From an uncultured Eubacteriales bacterium (GTDB taxonomy: Bacteria; Bacillota; Clostridia; Lachnospirales; Lachnospiraceae), in NCBI GenBank assembly GCA_949297565.1, contig CASFUI010000351.1, forward strand, positions 1-6,316: DNA of 6,316 nucleotides, written 5' to 3'. A program made the translations under genes and the position numbers. Below, piece after piece: positions 1-5,723 of this stretch (positions are counted from its first letter, which is position 1; each line of letters begins with the position of its first letter). Below the pieces are notes generated by a model. That model saw nothing but the letters and a program-made list of their open reading frames with translations, made no database searches and was not told the DNA's origin.

Positions 1-15
1 AAGTTAATATAATGA

Positions 16-39
16 TGACATATCGGAAATTCCGTGTCA
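16..39. promoter_or_regulatory. Split inverted repeat, possible operator of the flavodoxin operon
   Basis: TGACA (16-20) is the reverse complement of TGTCA (35-39), and CGGAA (24-28) is the reverse complement of TTCCG (30-34), with a single A between the inner arms. The two halves would form one 10-bp dyad but for three extra bases (TAT, 21-23) in the left half. It lies between a TATAAT at 8-13 and another TATAAT at 53-58, a position suited to a repressor or activator of the flavodoxin/aldo-keto reductase operon. I do not recognise it as the site of a named regulator. Confidence 0.35.
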
Positions 40-52
40 AGTAAAAGCGTTT

Positions 53-58
53 TATAAT
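53..58 (+). promoter_or_regulatory. Candidate -10 element of the flavodoxin operon
   Basis: A perfect TATAAT stands 32 bases before the flavodoxin start codon. At a 17-base spacing the -35 position (30-35, TTCCGT) is a poor match and falls in the inverted repeat, so an activator may be needed. A second perfect TATAAT at 8-13 is an alternative; its -35 would lie outside the window. Confidence 0.3.
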
Positions 59-90
59 ATACACATAAAGATGCGGAATGGAGGTTTGAT

Positions 91-600
91 ATGTCAGATA
101 AGCTGATAGCTTTTTATTCAAGAGCCGGAGAAAATTATGTAAACGGAATGATTAAGACACTGACGGTAGGCAATACTGAGGTTGCTGCCGGGATTATCGC
201 AGAGCTGACGGGCGCCGATTCGTTTAAGATTGAGCAGGTGCAGTCATATTCTGATGACTATAACGAGTGTATAGCGCAGGCGCAGTCAGACCAGAAACGT
301 GAAGCCCGTCCTGAGCTTAAATCATATCCCGACAGTATTGACGCTTACGACACAATTTATCTTGGGTTTCCGAATTACTGGAGCACCATGCCAATGGCTG
401 TGTTTACTTTTCTGGAACATTTTGATTTCACCGGAAAAACAATTAAGCCCTTCTGTACACATGAAGGCAGCGGCATGGGAAGCGGTGTAAGCGATATAAA
501 AAAGCTGTGTCCTTCGGCAAAGGTTGATAAAGGCCTTGCAATTCACGGAGGAAGTGTTCAGGGGGCAAGAAAAGATATTGAGAAATGGATTAATGAATAA
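91..600 (+). CDS. Flavodoxin (Flavodoxin_4 type)
   Basis: A 169-residue cytoplasmic flavodoxin, expected to bind FMN non-covalently and carry one or two electrons between redox enzymes. The first beta strand LIAFYS (5-10) leads into a phosphate loop that is split: SRAG (10-13) and GNT (27-29) are separated by about 13 residues, a layout I recall from a clostridial/lactobacillal subgroup. DDYNEC (55-60), ARPELK (72-77), GFPNYW (92-97) and FCTHEGSG (121-128) are typical of Flavodoxin_4; the last two should form the loops around the flavin ring. Length is normal. There is no signal peptide or membrane segment. The ATG follows GGAGG (80-84) at good spacing. The aldo/keto reductase begins 20 bases after its stop, so both are probably co-transcribed. 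The fold and family are clear; the electron partner is unknown. Confidence 0.9.
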   Translation: MSDKLIAFYSRAGENYVNGMIKTLTVGNTEVAAGIIAELTGADSFKIEQVQSYSDDYNECIAQAQSDQKREARPELKSYPDSIDAYDTIYLGFPNYWSTMPMAVFTFLEHFDFTGKTIKPFCTHEGSGMGSGVSDIKKLCPSAKVDKGLAIHGGSVQGARKDIEKWINE

Positions 601-620
601 TAATATTAAGGAGGCTTTTT

Positions 621-1463
621 ATGGAATATGTTACATTAAACAATGGAGTTAAAATGCCGGTGCTGGGATACGGAGTTTATCAGGTTGACCCTGCCGAGGC
701 GGAAAGATGTGTTCTTGACGCAATAAGCGTCGGGTATCGCTCTATCGATACGGCGCAGGCTTATGCAAACGAGGAAGGCGTGGGAAACGCAATAACAAAA
801 TGCGGTGTTCCCCGTGAAGAGCTTTTTATAACTACAAAGGTATGGATAAGTAATGCTGGGTATGAAAAGGCAAAAGCTTCTATTGAGGAGTCGCTCCACA
901 AATTACAGACAGATTATATTGACCTGCTTCTGATACATCAGCCGTTTAATGATTATTATGGGACATACCATGCAATGGAAGAGGCTTATAAAGAAGGAAA
1001 AGTCAGGGCTATTGGCGTTTCCAACTTCTATCCTGACAGATTTATAGACATCGCAAATTTCTGCGAGGTTGTTCCGGCTGTCAATCAGGTGGAAACACAT
1101 GTATTCCAGCAGCAGAAAATCGCAAGGGACGTTATGAAAAAATACGGTACGCAGATTGAGTCATGGGGACCATTTGCGGAAGGAAAGAACGATTATTTTA
1201 ATAATCCCGTTCTTAAAGAAATAGGTGCAAAGTACGGAAAAAGCGTCGCACAGACGGCTCTGCGCTTTCTTATCCAAAGCGGAGTTGTAGTTATACCTAA
1301 GTCAACGCACAGAGAGCGTATGGAAGAAAATATCAATGTTTTTGACTTTGCTCTGGATTCTGAAGATATGAAAAGGATTGAGGAGCTTGACGGAGGCCAA
1401 AGCTTATTCTTCTCCCATTATGACCCTCAGACAGTTGAATGGTTTATGACTTTTGCAAAGTGA
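621..1463 (+). CDS. Aldo/keto reductase
   Basis: A 280-residue cytoplasmic NADPH-dependent reductase of the (beta/alpha)8-barrel aldo/keto reductase superfamily, which interconverts aldehydes or ketones and alcohols. The catalytic tetrad is intact: Asp43 and Tyr48 in SIDTAQAYAN, Lys73 in TTKVW, and His106 in LLLIHQP. GVSNF (132-136), NQVE (155-158) and the cofactor phosphate-binding stretch IPKSTHRERMEEN (225-237) are also present. The length fits the short bacterial forms, such as YtbE or 2,5-diketo-gluconate reductase relatives. The ATG has a strong AAGGAGG (608-614) six bases upstream. It is the second gene of the flavodoxin operon and is followed 24 bases later by a terminator hairpin. 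The substrate cannot be read from the sequence; removal of reactive aldehydes or a fermentative reduction are both possible. Confidence 0.93.
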   Translation: MEYVTLNNGVKMPVLGYGVYQVDPAEAERCVLDAISVGYRSIDTAQAYANEEGVGNAITKCGVPREELFITTKVWISNAGYEKAKASIEESLHKLQTDYIDLLLIHQPFNDYYGTYHAMEEAYKEGKVRAIGVSNFYPDRFIDIANFCEVVPAVNQVETHVFQQQKIARDVMKKYGTQIESWGPFAEGKNDYFNNPVLKEIGAKYGKSVAQTALRFLIQSGVVVIPKSTHRERMEENINVFDFALDSEDMKRIEELDGGQSLFFSHYDPQTVEWFMTFAK

Positions 1464-1487
1464 TTAAAAAAACAGGCGATAATATAA

Positions 1488-1529
1488 AAACCCGTGTCAG
1501 GCACAAAATCTTATGCCTGATACGGGTTT
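1488..1529. terminator. Bidirectional intrinsic terminator between convergent genes
   Basis: A 16-bp stem (1488-1503 with 1514-1529) with one G-U pair closes a 10-base loop. On the - strand the stem runs into TTTTT then ATATT, a fair uridine tract for the GltD-like gene, which ends at 1557. On the + strand the stem ends GGGTTT followed by AAAAAG, a weaker tract, but it lies 24 bases after the aldo/keto reductase stop and very probably serves both transcripts. Confidence 0.85.
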
Positions 1530-1556
1530 AAAAAGTTAAAAATTCTTATGCGTGGC

Positions 1557-2792
1557 TTACTCCTCATCCTTAGGGAGACTTTGCATATATTCATGCATTG
1601 ACTCTGCCACAATTTTGCTGTGTGCAACTGCTTCTACGACAGTGCGGGCCCCGTTTACAACGTCACCGGAAGCAAATATGCCCGGACGCGAGGTATGGCC
1701 TGTCTCGTCAGCCTCTAAGAGACCGCGGGAATTTGATTTAAGCCCTTTAGTATTATTAACAAGACGGTTTTGAGGTCCCTGGCTTATAGATATAATAACG
1801 CTGTCAGATTCGTATAATTTCTCTGTACCGTCAACCTCCGTGAATGAGCCGTCCTCATTTTCTATTACATCCTTAAAAATTACTCCGTTATCTTTAATTT
1901 CAATAGGTTTTTTATTGTACTCAAACTGAACTCCCTCAAGCTGAGCATAGCTGAATTCATAGTGGCTTGCTGCTACTTCCTTTGTTATAGAAAAACATGT
2001 TAAATTGCGCACACCTTTTCTGATAGCAGTTCGTGCCACATCCATAGCGGCGTTTCCGGCGCCTATTACAATTACGCGCTCACCGAGATGATAGCTGTCA
2101 GGGTTATTTAAGTAGTTGATACCAAAATGGACGTTTCCGAAGGTCTCGCCTTTAATATGGAGAGAATTAGGCTTCCATACGCCTGTACCTACGAAAATAG
2201 CCTTGTAGCCGTCACGGAATAAATCATCAATGCTGATAGCGCTGCCTATAAGAGTATTTGGGCGGATTTTTATTCCTTTAAGATTTAAGTGGCGGTATTC
2301 AATATCATCTAGTACGCTCTTCGGAAGTCTGAACTCAGGAATACCGTATCTTAAAACGCCGCCGATTTTATCTTTACCCTCAAATATAGTAACCTGATAG
2401 CCATAGCGCGCAAGAATGATTGCGATAGTAATTCCGGCAGGACCGGAGCCTATAATGGCAACACGAATACCGTTAGACTTAGCGGGACCGTTAGTCATCT
2501 GGTTGGCATAGGTGGTTGATATGTAGTTTTCAATAGAAGAGAAGTGTACCGGAGCGCCCTTTTTGCCCAGTACACAATGACCTTCGCACTGTTTTTCATG
2601 ATTGCAGACGAGACTGCACACCGTTGTGAGCGGATTGTTCTCGAAAAGCATTTTGCCGGCCTCATTTAATTTATTTTCTTTTAAAAGACGAATTGCCATA
2701 GGAATGTTTGTATTGATAGGACATCCCTTCTGGCATTGCGGAACCTTACACTGAAGACATCTGTTCGCCTCGTCCATAACGTGTAATGCCAT
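1557..2792 (-). CDS. GltD-like NAD(P)H/FAD iron-sulfur oxidoreductase, stand-alone
   Basis: A 411-residue cytoplasmic flavoprotein of the glutamate synthase small-subunit (GltD) / NfnB / SudA superfamily. The N-terminal part (1-100) is a two-[4Fe-4S] domain with Cys12, 15, 20, 24 (CLQC...CQKGC) and Cys59, 63, 69, 73 (TVCSLVC, QCEGHC). The FAD-binding Rossmann motif is GSGPAG (115-120), followed by GGVLRYGIPEFRLP (144-157). The pyridine nucleotide fold has GAGNAAMD (244-251). The C-terminal ASGDVV (374-379) is the second FAD contact. Length is slightly shorter than typical GltD (about 450-490). The family moves electrons from NAD(P)H through flavin and clusters to a partner. No glutamate synthase large subunit, NfnA or SudB lies next to it, so glutamate synthesis should not be assumed. 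AGGAGG (2800-2805) sits seven bases before the start. A Rex-like operator upstream suggests NADH-linked control. Confidence 0.88.
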   Translation of the reverse strand: MALHVMDEANRCLQCKVPQCQKGCPINTNIPMAIRLLKENKLNEAGKMLFENNPLTTVCSLVCNHEKQCEGHCVLGKKGAPVHFSSIENYISTTYANQMTNGPAKSNGIRVAIIGSGPAGITIAIILARYGYQVTIFEGKDKIGGVLRYGIPEFRLPKSVLDDIEYRHLNLKGIKIRPNTLIGSAISIDDLFRDGYKAIFVGTGVWKPNSLHIKGETFGNVHFGINYLNNPDSYHLGERVIVIGAGNAAMDVARTAIRKGVRNLTCFSITKEVAASHYEFSYAQLEGVQFEYNKKPIEIKDNGVIFKDVIENEDGSFTEVDGTEKLYESDSVIISISQGPQNRLVNNTKGLKSNSRGLLEADETGHTSRPGIFASGDVVNGARTVVEAVAHSKIVAESMHEYMQSLPKDEE

Positions 2793-2884
2793 ATAAATCC
2801 CTCCTGTTGGCTGCGATATTCTGCCGCACAGCCTGTCCGCGCAGCAGTTAAAATGAACGGTATTTTATAAACCCCGTGTAGTTA

Positions 2885-2913
2885 ATTATATGCCATTTTG
2901 TGAAGAAATACAA
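2885..2913 (-). promoter_or_regulatory. Candidate sigma-A promoter of the GltD-like gene
   Basis: On the - strand TTGTAT (2913-2908, 4 of 6 to TTGACA) is followed after 17 bases by a perfect TATAAT (2890-2885). Transcription would start near 2878, giving a leader of about 85 bases. This leader contains a GC-rich, partly self-complementary stretch (2821-2847). Confidence 0.5.
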
Positions 2914-2946
2914 CGAAGATAAATTTTTAACAAGAGTTTTTTGTTG

Positions 2947-2976
2947 ATTTTAACATGTTAATATCTTAACAGGTAA
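2947..2976 (-). promoter_or_regulatory. Alternative extended -10 promoter of the GltD-like gene
   Basis: On the - strand an extended -10, TGTTAAAAT (2955-2947), follows a weak -35 TTACCT (2976-2971) at 18 bases. Its interest lies in the overlap with the Rex-like site at 2955-2972, which fills the spacer, the classic place for a repressor. It would give a leader of about 148 bases. The -35 is poor, so this is weaker by sequence alone than the promoter at 2885-2913. Confidence 0.3.
2955..2972. promoter_or_regulatory. Rex-like operator (NADH-responsive)
   Basis: ATGTTAATATCTTAACAG matches the clostridial Rex consensus TTGTTAA-N4-TTAACAA at 12 of the 14 specified bases; only the outermost base of each half differs. 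Rex is a Firmicutes repressor that leaves DNA when NADH is high relative to NAD+. The gene downstream on the - strand is a pyridine-nucleotide oxidoreductase, which fits the usual Rex regulon. The AT-only core could arise by chance in such DNA, so the call rests on the combination of spacing, position and target. Confidence 0.45.
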
Positions 2977-2984
2977 GGTTTTGT

Positions 2985-3013
2985 AAAAAAGTTCAGGAAA
3001 ATTTACAATTTTC
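2985..3013 (-). terminator. Weak possible terminator of the MATE gene
   Basis: GAAAATT (2997-3003) and AATTTTC (3007-3013) form a perfect 7-bp inverted repeat around the MATE stop codon; on the - strand six T follow at 2990-2985 after a 6-base gap. The stem has a single G-C pair and the tract is displaced, so termination would be inefficient and read-through into the GltD-like gene is likely. Confidence 0.2.
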
Positions 3014-4358
3014 GATAAACTGTAATGTACATAGTTGTAAAACATGCCAGCCCTCCGATGAAATTTGACACGGGCTCAGCCATAAAAACTCCGGTTACTC
3101 CAAGACCACCTATGTGCGGCAAAATATAAATAAGAGGTATGACTATAAAAACCTTTCTGAATAAAGAAAAGAATACTGCCTGCTTTGAACGGCCGAGCGC
3201 GGTAAAGGTTGCCTGTCCTGCAAACTGGAATGACATCATAAAAAATCCGAAAAAGTACACATGCATTGAGCTTATTGCGGAGCCAAGAAGCGCGGTGTCA
3301 TTATTGAAGAGAAGAACAAGCTGTTTTGAAAAAAGCATAACAAATATCCATGCGGCAGATGTGTATATAAGCAGAGCGACAGACATGTAGAGTATAGATT
3401 TTTTTACACGTTTTTTCTCGCCGGCTCCGTAGTTAAAGCTGATAATAGGCTGTGCGCTGTTGGACACGCCCTGGACAGGCATCTGTACGACCTCACGCAC
3501 AGAATTGATTACTGTCATTGCGGCAATGTATATATCGCCGCCCCATACGGAGAGAACAGAATTATTCACCATTTGAACGGCGCTGTTTGTGATTGACATT
3601 GTAAAACCGGAAAGTCCAAGTCCGAATATTTTTAAGGTGCGCTTCAGATTTAGTCTCAGGCTGGTTTTTTCTATTCTTATAATGGTTTTCTTTCCCGTCA
3701 AAAAGCGAAAAGTCCAAAGCGCGGCTGCAAACTGGGAGATAACTGTCGCGAGAGCTGCGCCTTCTACGCCCATATTTGCTCCGAAGATAAAAATTGGATC
3801 AAGTATAAGATTACAGAGCGCGCCGATAGAAACAGTCAGCATCCCTGTTTTTGCAAAGCCCTGTGCATTTATAAAGGAATTAAGACCGAGACTCAGCATT
3901 ACAAATATAGTTCCGCACAGATAGATTGAAATGTATGAATCAGCGTATCCGTATGTGGCGTCGCTCGCTCCAAGAAGATACAGAGCAGGTTTTTTGACAG
4001 CAAAGCCCAAAACGCTTATTATTGCGCCGAGAATTATAAGAAGCACGAAGGAATTGCCGAGAATGCGGGACGCTTCTCTTTCGTTGCCTTTTCCGCGCTC
4101 AATGGAAAACAGAGGAGCGCCGCCCATACCTACAAGGTTAGCAAAGGCTATTGTTATCGTACAAATCGGAAATGCAACACCGAGTCCGGTAAGCGCATTT
4201 GTTGAATCATAGGGGATTTTGCCTATATATATACGGTCTATTATGTTATAAAGTACGTTTACGAGCTGGGCAAGCGTCATAGGACCTGCCAGCCGAATCA
4301 TATGGCCTATAATACTTCCTTGCGAGAAGTCATTTGTTGTTTTTGCGTCCTGCTTCAT
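3003..4358 (-). CDS. MATE-family multidrug/cation efflux protein, MepA-like
   Basis: A 451-residue inner-membrane protein with about 12 hydrophobic segments in two similar halves, the layout of MATE transporters, which expel organic cations or drugs in exchange for Na+ or H+. Typical stretches are VLYNIIDRIYIG (35-46) in helix 1, ERGKGNEREASRILGNSF (87-104) in the loop after helix 2, LILDPIFIFG (184-193), and QPIISFNYGAG (303-313) in the second half. These are closest to what I know of the MepA-like group. The open frame runs 21 codons further (to 4421), but the chosen ATG at 4358 has AGGAGA 11 bases upstream, gives a normal MATE N terminus and length, and leaves the upstream inverted repeat in the leader. 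Substrate unknown; a drug-resistance role is not shown. It diverges from the AI-2E-family gene. Confidence 0.9.
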   Translation of the reverse strand: MKQDAKTTNDFSQGSIIGHMIRLAGPMTLAQLVNVLYNIIDRIYIGKIPYDSTNALTGLGVAFPICTITIAFANLVGMGGAPLFSIERGKGNEREASRILGNSFVLLIILGAIISVLGFAVKKPALYLLGASDATYGYADSYISIYLCGTIFVMLSLGLNSFINAQGFAKTGMLTVSIGALCNLILDPIFIFGANMGVEGAALATVISQFAAALWTFRFLTGKKTIIRIEKTSLRLNLKRTLKIFGLGLSGFTMSITNSAVQMVNNSVLSVWGGDIYIAAMTVINSVREVVQMPVQGVSNSAQPIISFNYGAGEKKRVKKSILYMSVALLIYTSAAWIFVMLFSKQLVLLFNNDTALLGSAISSMHVYFFGFFMMSFQFAGQATFTALGRSKQAVFFSLFRKVFIVIPLIYILPHIGGLGVTGVFMAEPVSNFIGGLACFTTMYITVYRKL

Positions 4359-4369
4359 CTTTACATAGT

Positions 4370-4375
4370 TCTCCT
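4370..4375 (-). promoter_or_regulatory. Ribosome binding site that decides the MATE start
   Basis: AGGAGA on the - strand stands 11 bases before the ATG at 4358-4356. The in-frame upstream ATG at 4421 has no purine-rich Shine-Dalgarno match before it (only GACGGGCAA). This favours the internal start, though the spacing is a little long. Confidence 0.6.
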
Positions 4376-4391
4376 GTATTAATGCATTATT

Positions 4392-4463
4392 GTTTAAAAG
4401 TAACAATTCAGTCCGCACCATTTGCCCGTCATACAGATTATGGCTGAACTGTTACGTTTAAAT
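4392..4463. repeat. Long inverted repeat in the MATE leader
   Basis: The arms 4392-4411 and 4444-4463 are complementary at 17 of 20 positions, with an uninterrupted inner block of 12 (one T/C difference, which can pair as G-U in RNA) and a 32-base spacer. An inner CCAT/ATGG pair (4418-4421, 4440-4443) could extend the structure. If the MATE transcript starts near 4457, as its candidate promoter predicts, the RNA begins with a 12-bp hairpin. It lacks a proper uridine tract, so it is not an obvious terminator. It could be an mRNA-stabilising 5' hairpin, a sensor, or a DNA operator. I could not match it to a known riboswitch. Confidence 0.65.
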
Positions 4464-4491
4464 AGTTTAACATATTTTTTCCTTGACGCAA
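4464..4491 (-). promoter_or_regulatory. Candidate MATE promoter, sharing its -35 area with the divergent promoter
   Basis: On the - strand TTGCGT (4491-4486, 3 of 6) is followed at 16 bases by TAAACT (4469-4464, 4 of 6) with TG one base before it, an extended -10. Its -35 overlaps that of the + strand promoter (4483-4488). The expected start near 4457 falls in the outer part of the long inverted repeat. Confidence 0.45.
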
Positions 4492-4511
4492 ATAAAATCG
4501 TTTGATAAACT
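4483..4511 (+). promoter_or_regulatory. Candidate promoter P1 of the AI-2E-family operon
   Basis: TTGACG (4483-4488, 5 of 6) and TAAACT (4506-4511, 4 of 6) are 17 bases apart, with TG at 4503-4504 making an extended -10. Transcription would start near 4518. Confidence 0.5.
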
Positions 4512-4529
4512 TGTTTAAATAGATATACT
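4502..4529 (+). promoter_or_regulatory. Candidate promoter P2 of the AI-2E-family operon
   Basis: TTGATA (4502-4507, 5 of 6) and TATACT (4524-4529, 5 of 6) are 16 bases apart. Its -35 overlaps the -10 of P1, so the two cannot be occupied together. The expected start is near 4536, a leader of about 27 bases. Confidence 0.5.
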
Positions 4530-4562
4530 GGCTTGTTTTTTGGGTTGATTGGGGACAAATAA

Positions 4563-5723
4563 ATGAATAAATTATTTAAAGATGAAAGCGTTAAGAAGAT
4601 AATTATTTCAGGCACAATATTGATTATTATTTATTGGGGAGTTCATAATATCAATACAATCGGAAGCTATATCAGCTTTTTTTTTAAGCTGATAACTCCG
4701 TTTATTGTTGGTGCAGTCATAGCGTTTGTGTTTAATGTTCCTATGAGAAGTATTGAAAAACACCTGTTCAAAGGTCAAAAATATAACACGCCAAGATTTG
4801 CCAAGCTTCGCAGGGTATGTTCATATTTAATTACTCTTTTTCTGATAATACTTGTACTCGCTATTGTACTTATGGTGCTTATACCTCAGCTCACAAAGAC
4901 TATTATGGATTTGCTTAAGGCTATCCCCGGAGCTGCCACAAATCTTCAGAACTGGGCTATAAGCCAGCTCAACGCTTTTCCTCAGATAGAGGAGTATATA
5001 AAAAATATAAATATCGACTGGCAGGAGCTTCTTAAGTCTGCGGCTACATTTTTATCTGACAGCACAAAGGGGGTTATTACAGGCGGAATAGGCGCGGTAA
5101 GCGGAATTATATCAGGAGTGACAACCTTTTTTATCGGTTTTGTATTTTCAATATATGTGCTGTTTCAGAAAGAGACGCTTTCAAGACAGGCAAAGAAAAT
5201 TATGTATGCTCTTATGACTGAGCAGAGGGCTGACAGAGTGCTTGAAATATTAAGCATAACTGACAATACTTTTGCAAATTTTCTGTCGGGACAGTGTCTT
5301 GAGGCGTGCATATTGGGAAGCATGTTTGTAATCAGCATGTCTATTCTGCGTATGCCTTATGCACTGCTTATCGGAGTTCTGATTGCGGTTACTGCATTGA
5401 TACCGATTGTAGGAGCGTTTATAGGCTGTATAGTTGGAGCTATACTTATCTGTATATCGAATCCGATGCAGGCGATAGGTTTTGTTGCGCTTTTCCTTAT
5501 TCTTCAGCAGATAGAGGGAAATCTCATATATCCGCATGTAGTAGGCAATTCAGTTGGACTTCCGGGGATATGGGTTTTGGTGGCTGTTACTGTCGGAGGA
5601 AATCTGTTTGGTGTTGTGGGAATGCTCACGTTTATACCAATTTGTTCGGTTATATATGCGCTTTTCAGGGTATATATTAACAGAAGGATAAAGGCGAAGG
5701 GTGAGAAAGTTAAAGAAGAATGA
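4563..5723 (+). CDS. AI-2E family transporter (PerM/UPF0118 type membrane protein)
   Basis: A 386-residue polytopic inner-membrane protein of the AI-2E transporter family. Hydrophobic segments lie near 12-30, 38-58 and 86-108. A more polar, probably amphipathic stretch (109-180) follows, then segments near 181-202, several between 246 and 320, and the last near 335-376. Family hallmarks are ALIPIVGAFIG (278-288), EGNLIYPHVVGNSVGLPGIW (318-337) and VGGNLFGVVGML (344-355). Length is typical. Despite the name, most members are not shown to export autoinducer-2; related proteins include PerM/YtvI-like permeases and some Na+/H+ antiporters, so the substrate is open. The C terminus is rich in Lys and Glu. 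The start has a GGGGA (4551-4555) seven bases upstream, a modest ribosome site. Its stop overlaps the next gene's start (ATGA), which indicates translational coupling. Confidence 0.88.
   Translation: MNKLFKDESVKKIIISGTILIIIYWGVHNINTIGSYISFFFKLITPFIVGAVIAFVFNVPMRSIEKHLFKGQKYNTPRFAKLRRVCSYLITLFLIILVLAIVLMVLIPQLTKTIMDLLKAIPGAATNLQNWAISQLNAFPQIEEYIKNINIDWQELLKSAATFLSDSTKGVITGGIGAVSGIISGVTTFFIGFVFSIYVLFQKETLSRQAKKIMYALMTEQRADRVLEILSITDNTFANFLSGQCLEACILGSMFVISMSILRMPYALLIGVLIAVTALIPIVGAFIGCIVGAILICISNPMQAIGFVALFLILQQIEGNLIYPHVVGNSVGLPGIWVLVAVTVGGNLFGVVGMLTFIPICSVIYALFRVYINRRIKAKGEKVKEE

Noticed and set aside
1552..1773. Open frame on the + strand inside the GltD-like gene
   Set aside because: It lies antisense to a gene with intact family motifs, has no ribosome site of note, and its translation resembles no family.
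2950..2972. TTAAC/GTTAA dyad as a terminator of the MATE gene
   Set aside because: The stem would be almost entirely A-T and is not followed by a run of T on the - strand; an operator explains it better.
3589..4212. Two open frames on the + strand opposite the MATE gene
   Set aside because: They mirror a hydrophobic coding sequence on the other strand, lack good ribosome sites, and have basic, low-complexity translations typical of antisense shadows.
4412..4443. Guanidine-II (mini-ykkC) style loop, because of an ACGG in the MATE leader
   Set aside because: The bases flanking ACGG cannot pair to form the required short stem and there is no second copy, so the motif does not hold up.
4392..4463. 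Inverted repeat as an intrinsic terminator or insertion-sequence ends
   Set aside because: There is no adjacent run of T in the MATE reading direction, it lies upstream of genes on both sides, and no transposase or target duplication is present.
4394..4615. Short - strand open frame spanning the divergent spacer
   Set aside because: It covers both candidate promoters and the start of the AI-2E-family gene and has no family resemblance, so it is a chance frame in AT-rich DNA.
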